Below are positions 1-8,376 of a stretch of DNA of 64,000 bases, piece after piece. Every line of letters begins with the position of its first letter. Within the stretch, counting starts at the first letter, position 1. The position numbers were made by a program, and so were the translations under genes. The stretch is from SMWD01 sp002729875 (GTDB taxonomy: Bacteria; Pseudomonadota; Gammaproteobacteria; Steroidobacterales; GCA-2729495), in NCBI GenBank assembly GCA_036010905.1, contig DASCMH010000008.1, positions 62,001 to 126,000 of the forward strand. The letters run 5' to 3'. The notes below the pieces were generated by a model, which was not told the DNA's origin, searched no databases, and was given only the letters and a program-made list of their open reading frames with translations.

Positions 1-3000
1 CTGCAACCGACACTGCCTTCTTGCCGAGACCATGAATATCAGCGCCAATACCAAGTAATGAAGGAACAAAGAACAGAATCAGCAACGGCGAAAACAGCAA
101 CCCGAAAATAAGCGTGACGGCCAGTGGCTGAACCAGCTGTGCCTGCATACTGCGCTCAAATAATAATGGCGTCAGACCACCGATCGTCGTCAGCGTTGTC
201 AGGATAACCGGACGCAGGCGTTCACGGGCACCAATCAGGGCCGCCTCACGAAGTTCCTTACCTTCATCTATGCGCCGCTTGATACTCGACACAATGATTA
301 TTGCATCGTTGATGATGACCCCTGACAAGCCAAGCAACGCCATCAAACTCAACATGTTGAGCCGATAACCCAGAACCCAGTGCCCGACAAAGGCGCCGAT
401 CAGCCCGAACGGCACGATCGACATAACAACCATCGGCGTCGTATAGCTGGAAAACACCCACGCAAGAATGATGTACATCGTCAGGATCGCGATCATCAGC
501 GCAATGAGTGTATCCCCGATTGCCTGGCTCTGTTCCTCTGCCTTGCCCTTGAACTCGATATTAATCCCGTATTTCTTGCGCACACCCTCTACGATATCGC
601 TTTCTACCAATGCAAGCACTTCATTCGTGGTCGTGATTGTCGGATCGACATCACCGGTTACAGACAGTTGCCGTAACCCATTCTCACGTCGAATCTGCGA
701 ATAACCAACCGATGTCGACAGTGTTACAACCTCGGTCAATGGCACCTCCTCGTCACCGAGTCCACGCAGAGAAATATCACGCAGATTGTGGCCACCCAGC
801 AGGTCGCCCCCGGTTAACTTAACCCGTACGATAATCTCTTCCTGATCCTGAGAAAAACGTTTCGCTATCGCGCCCTCGAATGAATTACGGATCTGGCGGG
901 CAACCGATTGAGTTGTAAAACCCATCGCCTGACCTTTCGACGTGACCTGCATGACAATTTCCTGTTTGCCGTGCGGCAGATTATCCTCAATGGCTGAAAC
1001 ACCGGGGATGCCAGCCAGTTGCCGGCGAATTTCCACCGCTGCCGATTTAAGTACATCAAGCTCTGCACCATACAATCGAATATCCAGGTCGCGACCCGGT
1101 GGCCCGCCTGCACTGCGCTCAAAAACGACAAGATTCTCGATGCCGGCGATAGGTTGTATCGCCTGTTCCCAGGCGGTCATGAATTGATAGGTTCGCACCA
1201 GCCGATCATCACCCGGGATGAGCTCAATCGTATACGCCCCTGTATGATCACCCGTCAACACACCTTCACCCTGACGCCCCTCAGTTACGCCAATCGTGCC
1301 GTACTCATATTTAATTATGCCTCCCTCACCGTTGCTCAGCCGTTGCTCAACTTCGTGTGCCGAACGTTGCAGCTCTTCGATCATCTCCCTGCCTTTCTCT
1401 CTCGGTGCACCGGGCGTCAATGAAAAATTACCGAATACCATGTCGACCTCGGGAGATGCAAAAAACTCAAAGCCGATCCGCCCTGACATCAACAACGCCA
1501 AAGCAACCAGTAACGTACAGCAAGCGGTCAGTAACGTGCTATAGCGACGGTCGAAACACCATGCAACAGCATGACTGAATTTGGAATCACGGAAACGGAT
1601 AAAAAGCCGGTTAAAACCGTGAGGTTCCCGCGACTTTTTTCTCCTGTCCATGCGTTCCAGTGCTTTGCGCAGATGTATGGGCAACACCAAAAAACATTCT
1701 GCGAGACTGGCGATAATGATTAAAATAACTGTCAACGGTAATTCACGAACAATACGCCCGATCTCACTCCCGATGGTCAAGATCGGAAAGAATGCCGCAA
1801 TTGTCGTAAGTGAAGCAGCCAGCACCGGCGCAAACATGACCTTGGCCGCTTTCATCGTGGCCTCTTCCGGAGCCATACCGTGCCGATGCAACATTTCTGT
1901 ATGCTCGCCGACCACGATCGCATCATCGACAATAATGCCCAGTCCCATGATGATCGCAAACATACTGATCATATTCAGTGACATGCCGAGCATCGCCATA
2001 CCGCCCATAGTGCCCATGATCGCAATCGGGATCCCCATCGCAACCCAGAATGCAACGTGCCCGTTGAGAAAAACAAACAACACGATCAGCACCAGGATCA
2101 GGCCGCCGAAACCGTTATTAACCAGCATCTGCACCCGCTGTGTCGCCTGATCGGCAAACACATCGAACATATCAATGTTCAATGACGGCGGGTATTCAGC
2201 CTGCATCCTGTCGATGTAAGTGAGCAAAATACGCTGCGCACTAATCGAATCCACGCCTGATCCGCGATTGACCACCAAGCCAACGGACGGACGGCCATTT
2301 CGCACATGAGATACAGCGCCGGTTTCAAAAGTTTCGAGGATCTGCCCAATATCCTTGATCCGCAGCTTCTGCCCGGAAGTTTCAGATACCACCTCGATTT
2401 GTCCCACTTCCAGGGCCGTGCGGGCCAAAGCCTCGCTACGAATCTGGCGAGACAAGCCACCACTATCGATTGACCCGGACGGCAAATCCAGACTGAAACG
2501 CTCGATGCGATCCGCTATATCACCCAACGTCAGGTCGAGTTGCCGAAGTGTCGCAGGTGGAATTTCGACCCATATCTCGCTGTCACGTACCCCGGCCAGC
2601 GTAATTTTGCTCATGCCAAGATCCAGCAAATCGTCGCGAACCCGCTTGCCGACCAGTTTCAGCGCCTGCTCTGAATAAGGACCCGAAATTTCAATGCGGC
2701 AGACCTTATCGGTTTCAGCTGCCTGGGTGATAACCGGACGCTCAATTTCGGATGGAAATGTCGTGATGCGTGCGATAGCAGCCTGCACATCAGTCAATGC
2801 CCGCGACATGTTAGCGCCGTCATCGAAACGCAGCGTGACACTGGCCTGACCTTCATAAGCAACGGCATCAACGCGTTTGACCGAATTGAGAAAACGGACT
2901 TGCGGTTCAATGGCGGCAATAATATTGGTTTCGACATCTTCCGGGCTCGCGCCCGGCCACGCCACAGTGATCGCAATAATATCCAGCTCAAAATCCGGCA

Positions 3001-3127
3001 AAACCTGCCGGTTGAGCTTTGACAAACCCCAGGCTCCGAATATCAGCAACAGCAGCATCAACAGGTTACCGGCAACCGGGTGCCGGGCAAACAAATCGAT
3101 CAGCCCGCCGGACGTGCTGACGGTCAT
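1..3127 (-). CDS. RND efflux transporter permease subunit (3' end cut off by window edge)
   Basis: Inner-membrane proton-driven pump of the AcrB/HAE1 type, expected to work with the adaptor encoded just upstream and an outer-membrane channel not seen here. The frame stays open for about 1,042 codons from the ATG at 3127 to base 1. It starts with a short cytoplasmic stretch and a first membrane segment (LLMLLLLIFGAWGL), followed by periplasmic porter repeats. The central membrane block contains GLGIIVDDAIVVGEH, the family signature with the paired Asp residues of the proton relay. Members are usually about 1,020-1,060 residues, so only the extreme C-terminus is likely missing. The start overlaps the adaptor stop (ATGA), so the two are translationally coupled. 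Substrate cannot be read from sequence. Confidence 0.93.
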   Translation of the reverse strand, partial: MTVSTSGGLIDLFARHPVAGNLLMLLLLIFGAWGLSKLNRQVLPDFELDIIAITVAWPGASPEDVETNIIAAIEPQVRFLNSVKRVDAVAYEGQASVTLRFDDGANMSRALTDVQAAIARITTFPSEIERPVITQAAETDKVCRIEISGPYSEQALKLVGKRVRDDLLDLGMSKITLAGVRDSEIWVEIPPATLRQLDLTLGDIADRIERFSLDLPSGSIDSGGLSRQIRSEALARTALEVGQIEVVSETSGQKLRIKDIGQILETFETGAVSHVRNGRPSVGLVVNRGSGVDSISAQRILLTYIDRMQAEYPPSLNIDMFDVFADQATQRVQMLVNNGFGGLILVLIVLFVFLNGHVAFWVAMGIPIAIMGTMGGMAMLGMSLNMISMFAIIMGLGIIVDDAIVVGEHTEMLHRHGMAPEEATMKAAKVMFAPVLAASLTTIAAFFPILTIGSEIGRIVRELPLTVILIIIASLAECFLVLPIHLRKALERMDRRKKSREPHGFNRLFIRFRDSKFSHAVAWCFDRRYSTLLTACCTLLVALALLMSGRIGFEFFASPEVDMVFGNFSLTPGAPREKGREMIEELQRSAHEVEQRLSNGEGGIIKYEYGTIGVTEGRQGEGVLTGDHTGAYTIELIPGDDRLVRTYQFMTAWEQAIQPIAGIENLVVFERSAGGPPGRDLDIRLYGAELDVLKSAAVEIRRQLAGIPGVSAIEDNLPHGKQEIVMQVTSKGQAMGFTTQSVARQIRNSFEGAIAKRFSQDQEEIIVRVKLTGGDLLGGHNLRDISLRGLGDEEVPLTEVVTLSTSVGYSQIRRENGLRQLSVTGDVDPTITTTNEVLALVESDIVEGVRKKYGINIEFKGKAEEQSQAIGDTLIALMIAILTMYIILAWVFSSYTTPMVVMSIVPFGLIGAFVGHWVLGYRLNMLSLMALLGLSGVIINDAIIIVSSIKRRIDEGKELREAALIGARERLRPVILTTLTTIGGLTPLLFERSMQAQLVQPLAVTLIFGLLFSPLLILFFVPSLLGIGADIHGLGKKAVSVA

Positions 3128-4299
3128 CGCACGGCAACCCGTGCGCCGGGACCACCCTCCCTGATCCGGGTCGTCACGATCAGATCGCCAGCAACGATTG
3201 CAGCGCCGTCAACGCTGCGAAATACAATGTCACTGCCGGTGTAATCGATAATCTCAATATGCCGTTGAGCAAGCCGCTCATCCTTGACGACAAAAATTAT
3301 ATTTTCGCCATACAGGGCAGTGTCGGGAACTTGCATTGCATTGTGGTGTAGCTGGCCGGGCATTTGTACGGCTACAAAGGCCCCCGGGCGCAGCCTCGAC
3401 TGCTCCCCACTGGTATCGATGACAGCAAACAGATCGACACCACCGGTTGTCGAAGTAATTTCAGCTCCCACCCGGGCAATAACCGCAGTGTATTCCAGCG
3501 CCTGCACACCAACTTCCCATGAGACCTTTACCTGGCGGCCGATGATCATCTCGCTGTTCTTTAGTAATCGCCCGAACTGTTCATTACTGAGTGAAAAGCG
3601 AACCTCAACATGACTGGTATCAATTACCTCGCCGACCATGTCAGCGCCAAACCCGCTGAATTGCTTGCCAAGAGCTGCATTTACAGAATTTACGACACCG
3701 TCAAAGGGAGCAACCAAACGGGTGTCAGACAGGTCTCGTTGGGCACGGCGCACACCTATCTCGCGCTGTTCGACAATTGCGTCCTGTTGCAGCACGTCCA
3801 GTTCTGCACTGTCAAGAAACTGTTCAGATACGCTTTTTGCCGTGAATAGTTCCTGCGCACGATCGTAATCACGCCGCAGCATCTCGAGTGTAACCTTGCT
3901 TTCCTTGAGCAGCGAACGTTGTTCGGCAAGATCTGTCTCGTAATCGAATGGATCGATCTGCACCAATAACTCATCTTTGCGTACCACACCGCCATCATGG
4001 AAATTTTCACCGATTGCGACCATGACCCCGGATACCGCCGGCTGCAGTTCACTACGACGCCCGGCGACGACTTCACCAAATAATTTCAGCATGGGCTGGA
4101 TCGTCCCCTGCTGTGCCTTGACAACATTAACGTTCCAGATGCGTTCCGGCACTTCAACCGGCTCTAACCTCGGGCGTGTTGCCATCAGGATAAATATGAC
4201 CAGGATCGTTACACCGATAATGGTCAACGGCAAAAGCAAAGGTCTGAGCCTGGGCTTTATAGTGGATTCGGGAACGTCCATGAACTGGTTTTTTCTCAT
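3124..4299 (-). CDS. RND periplasmic adaptor (membrane fusion protein, HlyD/AcrA family)
   Basis: Links the inner-membrane RND pump to an outer-membrane channel. A single N-terminal membrane anchor (about residues 18-40, LLLPLTIIGVTILVIFILMA) is followed by a lipoyl-like half, a helical hairpin (LKESKVTLEMLRRDYDRAQE), a second lipoyl half (LVAPFDGVVNSV, typical of the family) and beta-barrel and membrane-proximal domains. There is no lipobox, so it is anchored by a transmembrane helix. The start is uncertain: ATG codons at 4350, 4299 and 4281 are in frame without a clear Shine-Dalgarno; 4299 puts the anchor at a normal distance. First gene of the two-gene operon, ending in an ATGA overlap with the permease. 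Confidence 0.9.
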   Translation of the reverse strand: MRKNQFMDVPESTIKPRLRPLLLPLTIIGVTILVIFILMATRPRLEPVEVPERIWNVNVVKAQQGTIQPMLKLFGEVVAGRRSELQPAVSGVMVAIGENFHDGGVVRKDELLVQIDPFDYETDLAEQRSLLKESKVTLEMLRRDYDRAQELFTAKSVSEQFLDSAELDVLQQDAIVEQREIGVRRAQRDLSDTRLVAPFDGVVNSVNAALGKQFSGFGADMVGEVIDTSHVEVRFSLSNEQFGRLLKNSEMIIGRQVKVSWEVGVQALEYTAVIARVGAEITSTTGGVDLFAVIDTSGEQSRLRPGAFVAVQMPGQLHHNAMQVPDTALYGENIIFVVKDERLAQRHIEIIDYTGSDIVFRSVDGAAIVAGDLIVTTRIREGGPGARVAVR

Positions 4300-4430
4300 T
4301 ATTATGGCTGCGCAATAAGCTCCGAAAAACATGCGCAAAAACACCCGCATCTAATGGCGGCACGATAGTTTACACAGATAGTGTCCGGACTCTTCATCAA
4401 AACTGCAACAAAATGTAACATTAGCCCCAT

Positions 4431-5768
4431 CTAACCGGCTGCAGCTGCCGGCTTGTGCGCCACCAGCAGGATAACGACCAGAGCCCATAAAGCAACCACT
4501 GCGTTAACGCCGGCCATCATCGTAAATGGGGAGCTATAATCGTACTTGTCGAAAACCTGCCCCCCGAAGTAGGTTGCCGACAATATACCCAGGGTGCCAA
4601 CCAGGCCGAATACCCCGACAGAAGCTCCGCGAATATGTGCCGGCGCTTCCTGACCAAGTAATGCATTCCCCGCAATCACAGCACTGATTTCACCGATACC
4701 AAGCACGAAAGTTGCGGCCATCATAGTGCCTGTCTCGTACGGGTCAGCGACCAGGCCGATAGTAAAATAGCCAATCGCCGCCAGCAGCATCGCCAGGCAC
4801 AGCCCGATAACACGATTGATCCGGTCAAGGATGAAACCAAACATCGGGGCCCAGATCCAGTTGGCCGCCAATAAGGCGGACATTGTAATACCGGAACGCA
4901 CGATTGCATCCGCAGCGGAGATGCCCTGTTCTGCACCGGCGCGCAAAAACCAGAGCGAGAAAAACGCACCGATGACAACCAGGTCGCCACGTGCAGCAAA
5001 AGCGGTTCCATAGGCAAGAGCGAGGCGCGGGTTGCTGCGGGCCGCGCGCATACCTGCTGAAAACCCGGCGAAGGGCGACAATGATTGCCCGGCAGTTGAG
5101 AGGCGTCCGCTGAAATAGCCAACACGAATCATAATAGATACCAGGGCTGCAAGCCCGGCACCAACCCAGAAGGTATAGCGACCCGCATGAACGGAGTCAA
5201 AGCCGGCCTGGCTGAACCAGTTAGGCAGGCGTACCAGTACGAGAGATACTGTCAGGATGGCGAAGCTGGTAACAAAGCTGTTAAAACCGCCCCACTTGCC
5301 GCGTGAAACTTCCTGCGGATAATCCTGCATTGTTGCAATAACCATGACCGAAGCGACAGCAACACCGACTGCCGTAATAATTCTGTATATATAGAGTTGC
5401 ATGATCGTTGTGGATAAAGGAATCAGGATCAGGCCGCCAATCCAGATTGCAAAACCTATCAGGATGATCGGTCGTCGCCCGGTTCGATCACTAACAGACC
5501 CAACCAGGCCCATGATGATCAACGCCGTACATTCATGCATAACATTCAGCATACCGGTCACACTGCCCTGACGCTCTGCTGGTACCTTGAGGATCTCATC
5601 GAGGATATACGGCTGCACAAAATTCATGAAGGTCACGAGCGTGACAAACATAAAGGACGAAAAGAAAAACGTAGTGGCATTTAGCCTGGAGATACCCGGC
5701 ACCAGCCAGAACAGGCCAAACTTAACGCCATTCCTGTCTGGTTCCATGAATGCCCTTTTCTCGATCAT
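4431..5768 (-). CDS. MFS transporter, substrate unknown
   Basis: About 445 residues with some twelve hydrophobic segments. The loop between segments 2 and 3 reads GLVGSVSDRTGRRPIILIGF, the classic MFS motif A (G-x-x-x-D-R-x-G-R-R). The second half carries a related loop, GFILDRINRVIGL. The N-terminus before TM1 is short and polar. I chose the ATG at 5768; an in-frame TTG farther upstream would add 24 residues that do not look conserved. It lies 131 bases beyond the presumed start of the RND adaptor and in the same direction, but there is no overlap and no shared function can be inferred. The subfamily and substrate could not be recognised. Confidence 0.85.
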   Translation of the reverse strand: MIEKRAFMEPDRNGVKFGLFWLVPGISRLNATTFFFSSFMFVTLVTFMNFVQPYILDEILKVPAERQGSVTGMLNVMHECTALIIMGLVGSVSDRTGRRPIILIGFAIWIGGLILIPLSTTIMQLYIYRIITAVGVAVASVMVIATMQDYPQEVSRGKWGGFNSFVTSFAILTVSLVLVRLPNWFSQAGFDSVHAGRYTFWVGAGLAALVSIMIRVGYFSGRLSTAGQSLSPFAGFSAGMRAARSNPRLALAYGTAFAARGDLVVIGAFFSLWFLRAGAEQGISAADAIVRSGITMSALLAANWIWAPMFGFILDRINRVIGLCLAMLLAAIGYFTIGLVADPYETGTMMAATFVLGIGEISAVIAGNALLGQEAPAHIRGASVGVFGLVGTLGILSATYFGGQVFDKYDYSSPFTMMAGVNAVVALWALVVILLVAHKPAAAAG

Positions 5769-5840
5769 GACACATTCTAACGAGCGATCTTTCGTGTCTG
5801 TTAAGTTAGTCAGAACCTGACCATTCTGTAAAAACCACAC

Positions 5841-6231
5841 TAAATATTATGAAACTCTCCTGCTCTGGCATTAGCGCGGCATATTGCCGCCTTGCGCTGA
5901 CCAATCACGCCTCTGAAAAGCCCCCTTATCCAACCCGCTCAGCTTGAAAGTCAGGCATGGAGAAATTTGTCTCGCAGACTTGATATGCTTCGAAACGCAA
6001 GCTTTATTTCGGTAAAATCGTGGCTACGGTGAGTAATCCGGGCCGCTAATACCACAACCACAGACCTGAGTACGTGTAGCGGGACGACTTACGGGCAGCA
6101 GGGAACTTAGCGAACCCTACCCGATTTATTATCTGTATTGCCTGATCGATGCAAAACTGACTTGGTGTATTATATGAATTACACTGACTGATCTCGTATC
6201 ACTTTTGTAGAATGCCATTAAGGAGCGCAAT
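5841..6231. other. 391-base intergenic region between divergent MFS and BufA1-like genes
   Basis: No convincing coding frame on either strand. It must hold the promoters of both divergent genes. A pyrimidine/purine-balanced stretch at 6020-6125 can fold, with nested arms CGGG (6092-6095) / CCCG (6120-6123) and GGG (6101-6103) / CCC (6115-6117). An AT-rich TATTAT at 6168-6173 could be a -10 element for the plus-strand gene, but I see no matching -35 at the right distance. AAGGAG at 6220-6225 is the ribosome binding site of the next gene. No riboswitch class was recognised. Confidence 0.5.
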
Positions 6232-6495
6232 GTGAAAGACAAGAAAATTCTTATTAACGCTACAGTAGCGGGCGTGATTGCACTTGGTCTGGGGGCCGCA
6301 GCCCACCAGCCAGCCTCGGCGGCAAAAGAAGGTTTTGAGAAATGCCAGGGTGTTGTCAAGACCGGTATGAACGACTGCGGAACCAGTCAGCATGCCTGTG
6401 CAGGTCAGGCTAAAAGCGATAATGATGCAGAAGAATGGATCTTCGTACCCGAAGGCACCTGCGGAAAGATTGCCGGCGGTACCGTTAAAGAATGA
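6232..6495 (+). CDS. BufA1-like (DUF2282) bufferin precursor, Cys-rich exported peptide
   Basis: An 87-residue precursor. Residues 1-31 form a signal peptide (VAGVIALGLGAAAHQPASA). The mature part has four Cys (residues 38, 49, 56, 77) in the DUF2282 pattern: EKCQGVVKTGMNDCGT, HACAGQA, and EEWIFVPEGTCGKI near the end. Family knowledge: DUF2282 proteins were renamed BufA1 bufferins, whose Cys are modified by an MNIO (DUF692) enzyme with partner BufC, giving copper-binding periplasmic peptides. Here no MNIO, BufC or DoxX gene is adjacent. The start codon is GTG at 6232 (an ATG two bases earlier is out of frame and stops at once), 6 bases after AAGGAG. It is followed by its own terminator, so it is a single-gene transcript. 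Confidence 0.85.
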   Translation: MKDKKILINATVAGVIALGLGAAAHQPASAAKEGFEKCQGVVKTGMNDCGTSQHACAGQAKSDNDAEEWIFVPEGTCGKIAGGTVKE

Positions 6496-6544
6496 GGTGA
6501 TTAATCGCCCGTCTGCTATGTGCAGCTGACAGTCAATAATCGCT

Positions 6545-6579
6545 AACCCGGTGTGTTGCCAGACATGTCGGGTTTTTTC
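6545..6579 (+). terminator. Rho-independent terminator of the BufA1-like gene
   Basis: AACCCG (6545-6550) pairs with CGGGTT (6569-6574) across an 18-base loop, and the downstream arm runs directly into a T tract (6573-6578). It sits 50 bases after the stop codon and separates this gene from the next one. Confidence 0.75.
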
Positions 6580-6708
6580 TTGACCGAGCCCGAATTTTTC
6601 CTGCACAGCAGGTATCTGTAATTACCCTGATGACTCTGCGCCAACACCCGCCTATGATCAGGCCATGTTGGTGTATTCTTCAGTCACAAAGGATGTGCGT
6701 AAAAACAA

Positions 6709-8376
6709 ATGGCCGCCAAAGACCTTACGACCAGTGCCGACCTGACCGAACATGACAAAGGCACGGGAGCGCTACGCACCCAGCGTCCGGACTATGTCGA
6801 TTTTCTTCCCCCCTGTAATGATGCCTGCCCGGCCGGAGAAAATATCCAGGCCTGGCTTGCGTTGGCACAGGAAGGCCGGTACGAGGCAGCCTGGCAGGAG
6901 CTTGTCAACAACAACCCACTACCATCGATTCACGGGCGGGTCTGCTACCACCCGTGTGAAGAAGTTTGCAATCGGGCTTTTACCGACAGCCCGGTCAGCA
7001 TTCATGCCGTTGAACGATTTCTGGGTGATCTTGCGCTGCAGAATGGCTGGCAGTACCAGTGCCCGACCGAAAAATCAGGCAAGAAAATCCTGGTGGTAGG
7101 TGCCGGGCCCAGTGGATTATCGGCAGCATATCACCTGACACGGCTTGGCCATTCGGTCGAGATTCGCGAAGCCGGCCCGGTAGCCGGTGGCATGATCCAT
7201 TTTGGTATCCCGGCCTACCGAATGCCCCGCGCCGAATTACAGGCCGAAATTCAACGCATTGCAGATATGGGTGTCACGATTACGCTGAATCATCGCGTTG
7301 ATGATGTACTGGCCGAAAAGCAAGCCGATGGGTTCGACGCAGTATTTATCGCCGTCGGCGCACATATCAGCAAGAAGATCGATATCCCGACACGGGATAC
7401 CGGCAAGGTTTTTGATGCCGTCAACTTTCTAAGCAACGTGGAAAGTGGCGAGTCACTGAAAATCGGGCGCCGCGTTGCCATCTATGGTGGCGGCAACACC
7501 GCGATGGATGCCGCACGTACGGCCAAACGCCTCGGCGCAGAAGAGGCGATGATCATCTATCGGCGCGACCGCGACAGTATGCCGGCTCACGATTTCGAAG
7601 CCGATGAAGCCATCGAAGAAGGAATAAAGATCAACTGGTTACGCACCATCAAGGAAATTGACCGGACAACATTCAAGGTCGAGGTCATGGAACTTGATAA
7701 TAATGGCCGACCCACGCCGACCGGTGAAATTGAAACCCTTGAGGCAGATTCCCTGATTCTCGCGGTAGGCCAGGACACGGATACCGCGTTCCTGAAAAAA
7801 GTGCCGGGGATTGAATTCAAATCCGACCATACGGTCGTCGTCAACGAAAATATGATGACCGGACAAACGGGAATTTTTGCCGGCGGTGATATGGTTCCCA
7901 CCGAGCGCTCGGTCACCATCGCAGTCGGGCATGGCAAACATGCGGCACGACACATCGATGCCTACTTGCGCCAATCAGCTTATATCCGTCCACCACGCCA
8001 CGAACTGGTCGGGTACGAGAAATTACATCTGTGGTATCGCACTTTCGCACCAAAGCGCGAGCAACAGAAGCTACCGGTAAACGAGCGGCACCTCGGTTTC
8101 GACGAAATCGTCAAGAACCTTGATGAAACCGAGGCACTGTTCGAGGCAAAACGCTGCCTGTCCTGCGGAAATTGTTTCGAATGTGACGGTTGCTACGGCG
8201 CTTGCCCCGAGAATGCAATCATCAAACTTGGTCCGGGCAACCGCTATCGTTTCGACTTCGATGCCTGCACCGGGTGCGCAGTCTGTTACGAGCAATGCCC
8301 GTGCCACGCAATCGACATGATTCCCGAACCGTCAACACCAACATCCAACCAAGTTGACTCGGCTGACGACTCATGA
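6709..8376 (+). CDS. GltD-like NAD(P)H/FAD oxidoreductase with C-terminal 2x[4Fe-4S] ferredoxin domain
   Basis: A 555-residue electron-transfer flavoprotein. N-terminal iron-sulfur Cys as in glutamate synthase small subunit: C36 and C40 (CNDACPAGENIQ), then CYHPCEEVC at 79-87. FAD-binding GAGPSGLSAAYHL is at 131-143 and the NAD(P) site GGGNTAMDAARTAKRLGA at 260-277. The C-terminus adds what GltD lacks: CLSCGNCFECDGCYGACP (483-500) and CTGCAVCYEQCP (520-531), two clusters' worth of Cys. The stop overlaps the start of the pyruvate:ferredoxin oxidoreductase gene (ATGA). Inference: it passes electrons between that enzyme and NAD(P)H, making a pyridine-nucleotide-linked pyruvate oxidoreductase or synthase. 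It is not the GltD of glutamate synthase, which is encoded at 37.4 kb. Confidence 0.88.
   Translation: MAAKDLTTSADLTEHDKGTGALRTQRPDYVDFLPPCNDACPAGENIQAWLALAQEGRYEAAWQELVNNNPLPSIHGRVCYHPCEEVCNRAFTDSPVSIHAVERFLGDLALQNGWQYQCPTEKSGKKILVVGAGPSGLSAAYHLTRLGHSVEIREAGPVAGGMIHFGIPAYRMPRAELQAEIQRIADMGVTITLNHRVDDVLAEKQADGFDAVFIAVGAHISKKIDIPTRDTGKVFDAVNFLSNVESGESLKIGRRVAIYGGGNTAMDAARTAKRLGAEEAMIIYRRDRDSMPAHDFEADEAIEEGIKINWLRTIKEIDRTTFKVEVMELDNNGRPTPTGEIETLEADSLILAVGQDTDTAFLKKVPGIEFKSDHTVVVNENMMTGQTGIFAGGDMVPTERSVTIAVGHGKHAARHIDAYLRQSAYIRPPRHELVGYEKLHLWYRTFAPKREQQKLPVNERHLGFDEIVKNLDETEALFEAKRCLSCGNCFECDGCYGACPENAIIKLGPGNRYRFDFDACTGCAVCYEQCPCHAIDMIPEPSTPTSNQVDSADDS

Noticed and set aside
6030..6060. Short string resembling part of a 16S rRNA helix (GGTGAGTAA ... 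GCTAATACC)
   Set aside because: Only isolated short matches; no surrounding rRNA sequence or structure.
6199..6606. Long minus-strand frame opposite the BufA1-like gene
   Set aside because: No recognisable content; the plus strand has a family match, signal peptide, ribosome binding site and terminator.
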